Source: Quillaja saponaria
Lineage: Eukaryota; Streptophyta; Magnoliopsida; Fabales; Quillajaceae
DNA: 64,000 bases
Assembly: GCA_029379385.1 (NCBI GenBank)
Contig: CM055607.1
Location: forward strand, 2,046,001 to 2,110,000
Direction of reading: 5' to 3'
Shown here: positions 12,816-24,749 of the stretch, piece after piece
How the letters are laid out: every line of letters starts with the position of its first letter
Position numbering within the stretch: the stretch's first letter is position 1
Position numbers and translations under genes: made by a program
Notes under the pieces: model-generated
What the model was told of the DNA's origin: nothing
Seen by the model: only the letters and a program-made list of their open reading frames with translations
Databases searched by the model: none

Positions 12816-14581
12816 AAAATAGAAAACAAGGAATAAAATGAATTTTAATAAATTTTTATTTAGACAAATATATTCCATTATATTGTCATATTCCAAGATG
12901 TACCTTTACTCTAATTTTGGTATACAAACAAAATATCTCAATCAATAAAACTAAATACATGTTATCATTCCTTGAAAAATAAAAAATAAAGTAAAACATA
13001 TATTTTCATTATTTAACTATCAAAAGTATTTAGATAAAAAAAAAAATTCAAAATAACTTGTTGCAAAACATATTCCTTTTTAATATTTTCAATACTCAAT
13101 ATATATTTTACAAAATACAATCAAATAATTTACTTTTTTTATATCTCACAATAATTTTAAGTTAACTCATTCAAATATTTTTAAATTTTTTTAATAACTT
13201 TACTTAAAATATATTTTTACTTATCCTAAACTATGCTGTTGACGGATTTAGATTCTCCCGTTACATGACTGCCTAGAGAGAGATGCACCATGTACACAAA
13301 AAATATATCTAATTTAGAAAACAATTCAAATTTTGAAAAAAAATTAATTTGAGTATGTCTCTGATCAGCTTTTGTTCCGAATGGAAAAGGATAGGATCCA
13401 AATCCTCTGCCGACACCCCCAAATTTCAACTGCCATTCCGCTGCCGACAGCAGAAGCAGCCCCAAATTTCAACTGCCACTCAAATGGGCCTACCTGACAA
13501 GCCTCTTTATCTGGTGGGTCGGTAACAAAGACAAATCTCAGCTTTTACTTTTGGTGGGCCTTCCCACTTGCCCTTAAAATCAGTTAACGTTCACAAACAA
13601 AAACCGAAATTTATAAAGCAACAATAAATAATGGATCTTATCTATACTATGAGGCTCAAATAAAATCCACATTTATTTGTGCTATTAAATATAAATCCAC
13701 ATTAGATTAGAGACATAAAAAGCACGTATTATTATTAAAGCCTCATAAATATGGAAATACGTGTTACTCTTTTTATGAGGTGACACAATTTTGACAAGTC
13801 AAAGACCCAGTTATGACACATATTGCTAGGTTTTCTTTCTTTTGTTTTTGTGTGTGAGTTGTTCCTTTGTTATTGTGGGAAATAATAAGGTTTTTCTTTT
13901 CTTACCAAGCTATAGTTATTCTAGGACATCTGTTTTTTTTTCAATTATCATCGCAAAAATGAATAGATTCTTTCATACTTCACATTAAGACAAGATATCA
14001 TGTATGAGCTGCTTCTCAACAAACCAACCATTTACGGCCACTCAATGGTTAGACTTTGGGAGCTTGCACTAATTATAGTGCTCATTCACGCTATGCATAA
14101 GACGAAATATCTGCTTTCACGTGTTCCAAGTGAAAGCACAAAATCTTCTACTTTTGTTATATATGCACATCTCAAAATGCTTGTAAACACTATTTTATCT
14201 GTTTACAACATAATTATATAAATTTGTACTAATTTTTTATGTTATAAAAAGTTTGATTAGTAAATTTTTAATAATTAAATGAGCTCGAATCAATTTATTA
14301 AAGAAAATAATCAACTTGGTATTAATCATCATTCCAAATAGGAAAAAGAAAAAAAAATTTGCTTGAAGATAAGTGGCCCCTACATCTTTTAATGATAATT
14401 ACTAGATCATTTATGGCCAACCACATTAGTGAAAAACAGTACGAAGATATATAGCTAGCATTACGACTAGAACCAATAAAAAACTAAAATAAAAAAATAG
14501 TTCATATATCAACACAAACTGCAACATTTCTGTAAGCTAATGAATCATTGACACATGGCAAACACTAAACATTATCAATTT
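12816..14581. other. Spacer upstream of the ASR gene
   Basis: AT-rich, no convincing gene. At 13390-13500 a short Cys-poor segment repeats CCCCAAATTTCAACTGCCA twice. From about 14400 onward this should be ASR promoter. Confidence 0.4.
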
Positions 14582-14591
14582 TATATAAATA
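14582..14591 (+). promoter_or_regulatory. TATA box of the ASR gene
   Basis: TATATAAATA lies 116-125 bases upstream of the ATG, which would place the transcription start near 14615 with a 5' UTR of about 90 bases. Confidence 0.7.
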
Positions 14592-14706
14592 TAGAACCCC
14601 CAACGAGACTTTCTCATGCTAACGTCACAAACACAAAAGTACTAGCTAGTGGGATCTCCTTGTTCATTTGATTTCTCCATACCTGTTTTCTGATCTAATT
14701 ATCGTC

Positions 14707-15554
14707 ATGGCTGAAGAGAAGCACCACCACGGCCTCTTCCACCACCACAAGGACGAAGATAAGCCTGTGGAAACTAACTACTCTGAGAACAAATACTCCA
14801 CCGGCGGTGGTTACCCTTCTGGTGAGACTGCGTACAGCTCCGACACTAAATACTCCACCGGCGGTGGTTACCCTTCTAGTGAGACTGCCTACGGCTCCGA
14901 CAATAAATACTCTAGCGGCGATTATCCTTCCGGTGGGACTGCCTACAGCTCCGACTCTAAATACTCTAGCGGCGATTACCCTTCCGGTGGGACAGGCTAC
15001 TCGGACAAAACATACTCTAGTGATTACCCGGCTAGTAAAACTGGATACTCCAGTGGCGAGTACACTGAGACCACTGAAGCAGCTGCTTATAACTCCACAG
15101 GGGATGAGGTTGACTACAGAAAGGAGGAGAAACACCACAAACATCTTGAGCACCTTGGTGAGGTTGGTGCTGCAGCTGCTGGCGTTTATGCCTTGGTAAT
15201 TTCTATATGCATTTTAAGGATCATATCATATACGAAGAGTTGTGTGCGAAAAATTGTAGTACAAATAGTAATTCTTTTTGGTTTAGTTATTATTACTATA
15301 AATAAAGGAAGTTTCTAATGAAAGAAAATAATTATTTTTGACTAATTTGCTTCAATTTAATGTTTTAGCATGAGAAGCACAAGGCAGAGAAGGATCCAGA
15401 GTATGCTCACAAGCATAAGATAGAAGAGGAGATTGCGGCAGCAGCAGCAGTCGGATCCGGAGGGTTTGCTTTCCATGAGCATCATGAGAAGAAAGGTGCA
15501 AAGGAAGAAGATGAGGAGGCTCATGGCAAGAAGCACCACCACCTTTTCGGATGA
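14707..15554 (+). CDS. ASR: Abscisic acid, stress and ripening (ASR) protein, ABA/WDS domain
   Basis: Two exons, 14707-15195 and 15369-15554, join at a codon boundary (..GVYAL|HEKHK..) to give 224 residues. ASR proteins are small hydrophilic, largely disordered, zinc-binding proteins induced by ABA, drought or ripening; they act as chaperones and nuclear DNA-binding cofactors. The N-terminus has the His-rich zinc-binding block [10 protein letters not shown] (residues 6-15). Residues about 24-120 are an unusually long Tyr/Ser/Gly repeat with periodic [15 protein letters not shown] and GGGYPS units. The ABA/WDS domain runs from about residue 137 ([17 protein letters not shown]) through the Ala-rich helix and ends KKHHHLFG. 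Most ASRs are about 100-150 residues, so the extra length comes from the repeat. The intron position before HEKHK is typical of the family. Confidence 0.93.
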
Positions 15555-16699
15555 ATATGTATATATGTATGAATAAGCACACTAGATATGGCTTCATAAT
15601 ATTATGCGCCTCGGCATATATATTTGACAATATTCCTGTGCATGTTTCAGTTTGCAAACTATATCCTAAATAACTTTTGTGCTAGTAATTTGGAGAGTGT
15701 GAGTACTGTACTTTGTTGTTTAAATTATCAATGCTATGTTATCAATATTGCCGTTAATTGCATATATAAATATATTAAAATATCAATTGAGGTATAATTT
15801 ATAGACTTAAAAAACCTATTTTGATTTATTCTGTATATTAAATTATATATATGTTATAATTAATTTCCCAGAACAATCAATATATACAAGGTGATGTACA
15901 TCTAGTCAATAATTCGCAGAGATTTTAACCATTTAGATTGCATCTCCATTAACTACAAATTAGGCCGTCATAGGAAGCTAGATTCAGTTATAAAGTTGGA
16001 TAATGGTCAACAAAGAGGTGGAAATGGAAATTAATGAATTCAGGAAGGTTTTCAAAATTCACAGATGGGATGGTTTTCTGGATCGAATCAGAGCAAGGTA
16101 TAATGAAGAGGAATTAATGTTCAAGCTAGGATTCTGATGACGAAAATGGTGAAAGGAATTAGGGATTAAAGAAGTGAAGGATGATAAAGATTTGTCAGAG
16201 GGAGATTTGAAATATTAGACCAAAGTGTAGCAGACACAGATAAAATTCCAGAATAAGTTTGAAGAACGAATGCAGAGTATCATGTGAAACATCTGAGATT
16301 AAGAGAATGGAGGAAACTGATGGGGTTTTGGAGAAAGCAAAAGGAGGGTAACCTGAAGAAATAAAAATGGAAGCAAATGGGGTTTGGTGAAGAAGATATA
16401 GCTGAGAATGAGAAGAGACAACTAAAACTTTTGCAGATAAGATAACGAGCCCAAAATACAGAGGGAAAATCCAGGAGCCTGGGACTGCGAATGAGAGTAT
16501 GAATGAAACCAAATAGGTTGTAGAACCATTACAAGAAACAACTGACCTGAGAGAGAACATGTACGAAAATCCGAAGAAGGTGGTCTTGAAAGAGAAGTAG
16601 AACCTCCAAAAACAACCACCGCACATCCACAAGCAGCAAGCATGGAATTTAAGGAGGTTGAAAGGCCAGCGAGCGAGATTGATAAACCAAACCACAAAC
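15555..16699. other. ASR 3' flank and unassigned sequence
   Basis: ASR 3' UTR to about 15750, then AT-rich DNA. From 16000 to 16695 the composition changes to purine-rich on the plus strand, and a 166-residue open frame (16695-16195, minus) is hydrophobic and resembles no family I know. I regard it as unsupported. The LTR element that follows inserted right beside it. Confidence 0.35.
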
Positions 16700-16968
16700 T
16701 GTTAATACAAATATTAACTTAAGCCTAATAAACTCAGGCCCAATAAAGGCCCTACAAATACAAGCATTCACACTTTAGTTCATTCTCTCAAAAACTCCTT
16801 CTCTCTATATTAGCTATCCCCTTATCTCTCTATATGCTGATTTGAGCTTCAGAATGCTGACAAGTCTCCAGGACTACCGCTGCAAGTCTACCGAAGAATT
16901 AGTGTAGGAGAAGGCATTGAAGAGACCGCCTCGCTAGATCTCCAACTCGGACAAATCCGACATTAACA
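16700..16968 (+). repeat. LTR 1 (5') of the 16.7 kb element
   Basis: 269 bp, TG...CA, terminal TGTTAAT/ATTAACA inverted repeats. Preceded by the target duplication CAAAC and followed by the putative primer-binding region. Confidence 0.85.
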
Positions 16969-17099
16969 TTGACGCCGTTTGTGGGAAATCCATATAATTT
17001 GGATCTCTCTACTTCACACAGCTCTCCAGCTTGAACACAGTATAGCAATTGAAGACCTCATAGGGAAACCTCTAAGAGCTCGGCTGAGAACCCAAGACA

Positions 17100-17770
17100 A
17101 CAAGTTATGTAGGTCACCAGCTCGTCCAAGACACCAGCTCGTCCAGGGCAATAGCTCGTCTAGGATAGCAGGCTCGTCCTATAGGCAACCAGCTCATCCA
17201 ATACACCAACTTGTCCAGGACAATAAGTAGTCTAGGTCACCAGCAAAATGCAGCAGCTCGTCCAAGGGCAGCAGTTCAACCAGGTCATCAGATCGTACAA
17301 TAGGCAACAGCTCGTCCAAACTAGCAGCTCGTTCAAGGGCAACAGCTCAACCAGGTCATCAGATCATCTAATAGGCAGCAACTCGTCCAAGAGTGAGCAG
17401 CTCGTCCAAGGGCAGCAGCTCGCCCAAAACAGTGGTCAACTAGATCATCAGCTCGTCTAAGAGTGAGTAGCTTGTCCAAACCAGCAGCTCATTCAAGGGC
17501 AGCAGCTCGTCCAAGACAACGATTAACTAGGTCATCAGCTCTTCTAAGAGAGAGCAGCTCGTCCAATGATAGTAGGTCATCCAGACCAGCAGCTCGTCCA
17601 AGGGCAACAGCTTGTCCAATACAGCAGATCAACTAGGTCATTAACTTGTCCAAAACAACAGCTTAACTAGATCATTAGCTCATCCAAGACATCAGTTCAA
17701 CCAGGTCATCAACTTTCTCTAATGCAACAGGTAGTCCAAGAGTGAGCAGCTCGCCTCAGGTCCTCCTCGG
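17100..17770 (+). repeat. CAGCTCGTCCAAG minisatellite inside the LTR element
   Basis: More than 20 imperfect units built on CAGCTCGTCCAAGGGCAA and variants (CAGGTCATCAGATCGT, CAGCTCATCCAA), spaced about 14-30 bases. The short frames it produces, rich in Gln/Leu/Val and Ser, are repeat translations. Confidence 0.85.
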
Positions 17771-18594
17771 CCCATAAGCCCAACTCAGGAGACGAGCTCA
17801 ACCAGGTTTATCTATTGCAATTTAGTCTATGTACTTTCATATATTATGAAAATTGCCTAAAATTTTATAGAATTGCATACCTTTTGGTAATTACATAAAG
17901 GGCCTATATTTTTAATAACTTACATAATTGCCACAAGCTCTTTTATATTTTTTAAATTATTCCCCAAGGTTTATATTATTTGCCTAATTCTTTGAAATAA
18001 TTACACAATAGACCTTAGGCTTTTATATTATCATATAATTGCTCTAAATAATTCTAGAAATTGTGTATAGGCCCTAAATTCTTTAAATGGCCTAAAACTT
18101 TATAAATTTTGCATAAATTGTTTGCAAACTTCTATGTTCTTATAAAATCTCTTGTCAAGTTTATATCTTCATGCAAATCTACTAGAACTGAATGCTTAGA
18201 TTAATTTATATCTACTTAATTGTTGGATTACATGTTCATCAACAACAAAAATATTCCAAGTTTTAAAGATATTAAATTATTCACTAAAGATTCATGAGCT
18301 CGCCTAAAACACCATAATTGTGAGGCCATAACAAAGATGAGCCAATCACTCACTTAACAAAATAATTGGCGTCTTAGGTATAGTAGACCAATAATTCACA
18401 TCACTTACATCCTACACTTTATAGTCGGATCAAAATGTTAATTGCAATGCAACTATATTTTTGACATATTATTATATATTTATTCAGAAAGCATGTTATT
18501 ACATTTTTAACCATGATATGTGGCTAACGAATTTTCTGTTGAGATCGGCTGTTTGGCCACAGTTGCAGGAAATTCTTACAGGCGAAGTAGAAAT

Positions 18595-19060
18595 GGAGAG
18601 GCATAGCCCCACAAAACCAATCAAAAAAATTAGAAAGAAAACCCGAGGGAAACAATATGGTTGAGATTCACCTTGACAATCCTTGCTTCAAAAAGGGAAC
18701 CCGACCTCCCTTGGTGCTCAAGATGCTAGCAAGCGAAGGTCGACAGGTCATATCCTACGTCCCTGAGCTACCCTTGAGTTGGTCCGAACGGATTGTGCAA
18801 ATACTAGGGAGAGGCATAGCCCCCCAAAACCAATCAAAAAGATTGGAAAGAAAACCCAAGGGGAACAAACGGTTAAGGTTCACCTTGGCAATCGTTGCTT
18901 CAAAAAAGGAACCCGACCTCCCTTAGTGCTCAAGAATGCTAGCAAGCGAGGTCGACAGGTCATATCCTGCGTCTCGAGCTACCCTTGAGTTGGTTCGGAC
19001 AGGATTGTGCAAATACTAGGGAGAGGCATAGCCCCCCAAAACCAATCAAAAAAGCTCACA
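18595..19060 (+). repeat. ~212 bp tandem repeat (2.2 copies) inside the LTR element
   Basis: GGAGAGGCATAGCCCC starts units at 18595, 18808 and 19019. Each full unit includes AAAACCAATCAAAAA, GGAACCCGACCTCCCTT and TACCCTTGAGTTGGT. A separate ~90 bp direct repeat (about 18490-18582 and 19684-19774, GAGATCG..TTTGACC..AGTTGCAGG) flanks it. Confidence 0.85.
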
Positions 19061-19940
19061 ATGAACCCGACCTCAGAGAACCTGGACGACCTGGCGAATA
19101 ACTAATCAAGGTATAAAAATTATGAATTAATTACTTATAAATTGCATATATTTGCAAGTGCATGTCTTTTTATTAACACTGGGAGCCAAAAGAGCTTCAC
19201 TTTGGGCAATACGACCTCAAGCCAGGTCTCCCATCATCACACCAACTAAGCATGGTAACTACAAAAGTTACATACATTTATAAAACATGTCAAAAGGGTA
19301 CTCCGAGCATATAGCTCGCTCCTACATTATTATCATCTGTCATAGTCATACTATATGAGAAATCTAACGTTTTAACAAGATGAGACATGTTACAGGTACA
19401 TAGAACGGGCTACCGACTCAAGCTACATGAACAAGCAATCTTCAAAAATAAAACTTAACTTATAACTTGGCGACTTCGACCTCGTCCTAGCCATTTTCAT
19501 GGCACGAAGAGCTTTCTATTTGGCCCCCGCCATTTTAACAGTTTGAGAACATGATAGACACTACAACATATCTTTTAATACAGGTTTTCACCCTAGCTAA
19601 CAGTAATGAGAACGCCTTATGCACCTTGGTCAAGTAATTGCATCATATTCCCTATATTGTACTGCTTGATTTTTAATCGTAAAGCATATTATTTCATGTT
19701 TTACCCTCATATGTGCCTAACGAATTTTGTTTGAGATCGACTTTTTGACCGTAGTTGCAGGGAAATTTTACAGCCTAAGACAAAGAAAGTTAGAGCTACA
19801 AGCTCACCCCAACGTTGCAAGGCCTGGAGCCAAAAGCTCGTCCGCTAAGAAAAAGCTCAATTATCACTATATAATTTTGCCCTTAGTTGACTTCAAGTCC
19901 GAATCACTTCATTCCTCGAACTTGTTTTTCGGGAGACTTA

Positions 19941-20218
19941 TGTTAATACAAATATTAACTTAAGCCCAATAAGCCTATGCCCAATAAAGGCCCTACAAAT
20001 ACAAGCCTTCACAATTTAGTTCACTCTCTCAAAAACTCCTTATCTCTATACTTATTTTATAGCTCTCTCCTTATCTCTCTATATACTGACTTAAGCTTCG
20101 GAGTGCTGACAGATCTCCAGGACCACCACTGCAGGTCTACCGAAAAAATGAGTGTAGAAGAAGGCATTGAAGAGACAACCTCTCCAGGTCTCCAGCTCGG
20201 ACAAATCATACATTAACA
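19941..20218 (+). repeat. LTR 2 (middle) of the 16.7 kb element
   Basis: 278 bp and nearest in length to LTR1. Preceded by GGGAGACTTA (a weak polypurine tract). The 5 bases on its two sides (ACTTA, CTTTT) do not match, so it is not an independent insertion end. Confidence 0.8.
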
Positions 20219-20495
20219 CTTTTGATCATAGTCCTAGCAAAGAACGAGTTGTACATGTTATGTTATATTGTTATTGTGGGAATTATTGAATGCAGGCCAT
20301 CTCAATTTTGTTTGTATGTTAGTGCTGCAAAATGCCATGTTAGGTCCTACGCATACAGGTTCAATCTAACTCCATGTCTCCAATCTCCATCAACCACCAA
20401 CAAAGGATTTGCTATTTATATAATTAATAGCTTACTAACAAATTATTCAGTTTTCTTATTTCTTGGATAATCGGTCAGCAATTATATCCTACTTA

Positions 20496-20757
20496 TGTTA
20501 ATACAAATATTAACTTAAGACCAATAAACCCAGGCCCAATAAAGACCCTACAAATACAAGCCTTCACACTTTAGTTCAATCTCTTAAAAACTCATTCTCT
20601 CTATACTTATTTTATAGCTCTCCCCTTATCTCGATATATATTGACTTGAGCTTCGGAGTGCTGACATATCTCCAAGACCACCGCTGCAAGGTCTACCGAA
20701 AAATGAGTGTAGGAGAAGGCATTGAAGAGACCACCTCGGACAAATACAACATTAACA
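20496..20757 (+). repeat. LTR 3 (3') of the 16.7 kb element
   Basis: 262 bp, with a small internal deletion near its right end relative to LTR1/2. Followed by CAAAC, matching the left flank of LTR1. Confidence 0.85.
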
Positions 20758-20861
20758 CAAACAATAAAGCAGTCATCTCCAGATTAAAATGGAAAATCAG
20801 AACATGAAACACTTAAAAAAAATAAAACAATCAGGAACATATATAAACTAGATTCTCAACT

Positions 20862-23800
20862 TGTCACACCCTTCACGGGGGCATGACTGGCCGAAGTGTT
20901 GGATAACCGAACCTCCGTAACCCTGAATTCAAAACAAAGCAATAACCACGACTCATGACCCAACTAAAGAATAAAAGTAACTATTATAAAATAAAAGTTC
21001 GTAATAAAAGTTTGTTTTTCTGAAACAATTAGCAACTTACTGCAATGTTATATAACATGTCTCAAAATACCACATATATGTGTTTCTAATTTCACACAAC
21101 GACACGGGAACAACTTTTTGACCATTACATCATCCAAAATTTAACATTTCATCGTTCTAGTGTGACTACAACTTTCATCCTTAACTTCAAGTCTGAGATC
21201 CCGAAAAATACCTTGTCGTACTTTGTCGGTAGGTCACAACTCAGCAACACCATATATTGGACTCCTAAAAAAAAATTATCCACGAAAGGGATGAGTCCTA
21301 CGGACTTCGTGAGTGAAAAATCGTACCCAAAGGGTACTACTATCACTCAGCATAAACGTATGCAATACACATTCACATTATGTAACATGATTCAAATAAC
21401 TTTTCACATTATACGTACACATTGTAAGTTTCACAATTCATATGGCACTGCAAAAATCATAATTTAAATCAGCGCAACAATATCACATAACACAATCAAA
21501 GGGCCAATGAGTAACGTAACCTTGCACACCAATATCACCTCCTGCCGGGCATTTACGTGCCCGCACACCAAATTAATCTTCGTACACAAATCCATCCCAC
21601 CGGGGCTGAGCACTCCAATAGTTTTTAAAATCATTGTCAGAAATGAAAATCATTTTCCAGAAAATATTCACGAGTTGGCCCTTATCAAACACAAACAATG
21701 TCAACACAGTAACCAATATCAAGCAAACCTTATTCAAGCAAATTACTGAAATACTCCACTAGCTTACTTCCCATGTATCACGCATATTCAAATAAACATA
21801 TAATTACACATAATAATCTAGCCCCTAAAGGCAGCAATTAACCACTCACCGTACTATGAATCACATTCCTCGCTCCTCCTCGAATCCACCCGTCGTTGGT
21901 TCAATAATACATTCCTGTATTGAAAATAATATTTTCAAATATTACTCATTTTACAAACCCCATAGTTATGCTCCTTTACTCACTTAAATTTAAATATCTA
22001 CTTCGATGCCTTCCTTAAAACCCTACTGCCTTTTAGACATTTTACTAGTGCCTCGAGAACAATTTAAATTTTGATTCATGTATGTATATACATTATTCAT
22101 ACATCAACCAAGAAGTTAGCACTTATTTTCTTAATTCCACTTTACTTACCTTATAGAAGTTCAAATTAAGGTATTTTGCTTAAAATTAGTTAAGAGCATA
22201 AGTTATAAGTTCCCAATATTCATCACACTACGTTCCAGGATCTTCCCTTTCCTTGACTAGTTGCCATAGCGTGTTTCGTAATGAGTTCTTAAACTTTTAT
22301 TTAACTTCAGCTAACAACTAACTCCCAAGGATCAAACTAATCCAAATTCCTAGAATCCCCAATACCCATATTTCTAATATTAATCTTACTAAGTGCACTA
22401 ATTATTGAGTTTTACATTAACTTAATTAATTGTTCATATATTTCAACTAGCTAATTAATTAAGGAAATTCATGTGATTCAATTTCTAGATATACACTAAA
22501 CTTAGAGTTCTCTTAAGTATTTCATTAAATACTTGGCATGCCTATGTGATTCCTCACTCTGTGTATGTTTTAAATATCTATATATATATATATATATATT
22601 TCCCAATAATCTATCCAATTCAATTTACCCTTACATAGCTCATGACTCACTTATAGAATTCAATATACATCATTTATCGACTGGTAACCAAGTATTCAAC
22701 TACCTATTTGTCCACTATACCTATGCTCAAGTTCCGTACTTTCTAATTAACCAATTAATTAGTAAAACTTATGTACTCATGTAATCCTATATGTATATTT
22801 ATTATTTAAATCTACATAAATCATTTACCTTTGATACCCTCCTTTCCATTATTAAACTCAATTTAAATTTATTGTCAACATTAACTAAAAACCTAAATTA
22901 TACATTCCTACCATTACACAATTCTATTATCACTTACATTATTCATATTTCAAATTTTATAATTTAACATTAATATAGCCAACTATTACGTTTCCTTAAT
23001 TAGGAAGACTACTTCCTAATTGAAGCTTATATCAATTAAATCAACTATGCCTTTAATATTCACAATCTAATACTCAATTCCTAACAACTTCTTAGAGTTC
23101 CTTTACTTAACACATAAAACGGTAACAAGGGGAAAGGAAAAAAAAAAAACACTCTAGTTGCTGCCCAAAACAGAGACAACCAACAGGATTTCTTATAGCA
23201 CTCAACTCACTTACCCTTATGGTTCAGTTGAAAAGAATCGGAGCCACCAATCTGTGCCACCACATAAGACCCTCACGGCCTGAAGTACTCCATTAAACAT
23301 ACAACAAGGTGCCGTTCACTTCAACTAGAATATGGCAGTTGCAATCAACCATCCTTACGGCCAAGAATGCTACTCACGTCCTCTTCCAAGCAAACCCCCA
23401 CAAGCTACTTCTTAAGCAACTAACCTTGCTCACTACAAGGCTTAAACCCCACCTACTGCCTTGCAAAACAGAGGATGAAGATAATTGCCCAATAGACCTT
23501 TCTCCACTCCCCTACATGACCAAGTAGCAAGAGCACAACAACCACCAAGAAGGAGGAGAGCTAAACACCCTAGGACAGTGATCTCTCGGCCAAAGCAGGA
23601 AGCTCCTAGGATCCAGTATGGAGGTCAAGCAAAAGAGTACCAAGCAGAGAAGGAATCGGCAGCAACAAGGATCGAATTTTTGTTGCCACAACACTAGCTC
23701 TCGTTCTCTACCAGCCCCAAGCAAGGAAGATTAACACTCACCTACGAAGCAGTGCCAAGATGCCGCACAATTCATGCCCTTCCGCCACTTCCATGGCACC

Positions 23801-24749
23801 CATGCGCAGTTGGTTTCAGTTGGCAGTAAGTTCACGCACAAAAAGAAAGACAAGGTTCTTGTTTTGGCAGAAATTACAGGGAGATGCGAGGAATTCCACA
23901 GGTTTAATCCAAGGAAATGAAAGCAGGGGTGCTCGGCTGTTTGGAGGAAAAGGTTGGCGGTGGAAGGGAAAAGAAAAGAAGGAAAGGAATATATAATAAA
24001 ATACATAAAAATATCTCATAGTCAATGGTCAATGGTCAATGCCTAATCTGTGGTTACTAACAAATCCCATATTCATGTAGTTGTATATACACTCCATCCC
24101 TATTTCATATATTATACTTCTCCTTATAATCTACACGCTTAAAGAAAACAAAATCTATCAAGGAGGTTAAATTACGGCTCAAATTTAATCTTGAATAAAG
24201 GTGTTAATATACATATATATTTATATCTTTAATGTTTAAATTGTTTACATATTTGTCTTACCTTATAAATAAAAATTTTACAATTAATTATGAGTCACCA
24301 ATCAATCAATTAGATGATGAGAATTAATTTATATGCCTATATATATATTCATAAATTCGAATAATCTTTTATTGTAATTAATTTAATGAAAAAATAATTA
24401 TTATTTTCTTCACTCTGATGATGTATATATCAAATCCTATAACGTACGTTAAGTTGTTAGGTTGTGACATATTCAATTACATTATTACTTATTAAATTTA
24501 TTTATGAGTTTTGTCAATTTATAACTAAAATTTATATCTCATCTCTAAAATTCGATTATTATAATACCGGTTGTAAGGAGTGCAACCACATATAGCATTT
24601 TAAAACACATACTAAAATATTGATTTATAACATATTTGATTGTATTATTATTTACTTAATATTATTTTATATATGAAATTTTCACATTACCTCAAACTTA
24701 ATATTGTTACATTCAAAAATTCTAAATGTCATAATATTGGATTATAACA
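20862..24749. mobile_element. Candidate 3.9 kb solo LTR
   Basis: Begins TGTCACACCCTTCACGGGGG, a typical plant gypsy LTR terminus, and ends GGATTATAACA. It is flanked by CAACT at 20857-20861 and 24750-24754. Internal text (for example GCTGCCCAAAACAGAGACAA near 23160 and a GC-richer stretch at 23200-23980) looks like large gypsy LTRs. No element protein frames were found, and only one copy is present. Orientation is unclear. The right boundary rests on the TG/CA ends and the 5-bp match only. Confidence 0.55.

Larger units (their letters stand above)
16700..20757 (+). mobile_element. Non-autonomous LTR retrotransposon with three LTRs
   Basis: Outer LTRs (16700-16968 and 20496-20757) and a third LTR (19941-20218) share TGTTAATACAAATATTAAC at the left and end in ATTAACA. 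The whole unit is flanked by the same 5 bases, CAAAC, at 16695-16699 and 20758-20762. Just inside LTR1, TTGACGCCGTTTGTGGGAAA resembles the primer-binding region TTGGCGCCGTCTGTGGGAA of plant Ty3/gypsy-like elements, giving + orientation. No gag, protease, reverse transcriptase or integrase frame is visible, so it depends on another element. The interior is mostly minisatellite and tandem repeats. Between LTR2 and LTR3 only 277 unrelated bases remain. Confidence 0.85.

Noticed and set aside
16195..16695. 166-residue open frame on the minus strand
   Set aside because: Hydrophobic, low complexity, no family resemblance; two overlapping frames are open there, which fits compositional bias rather than coding.
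23309..24006. Several 70-90 residue ORFs on both strands
   Set aside because: Lie within the candidate solo LTR; no gag/pol motifs.
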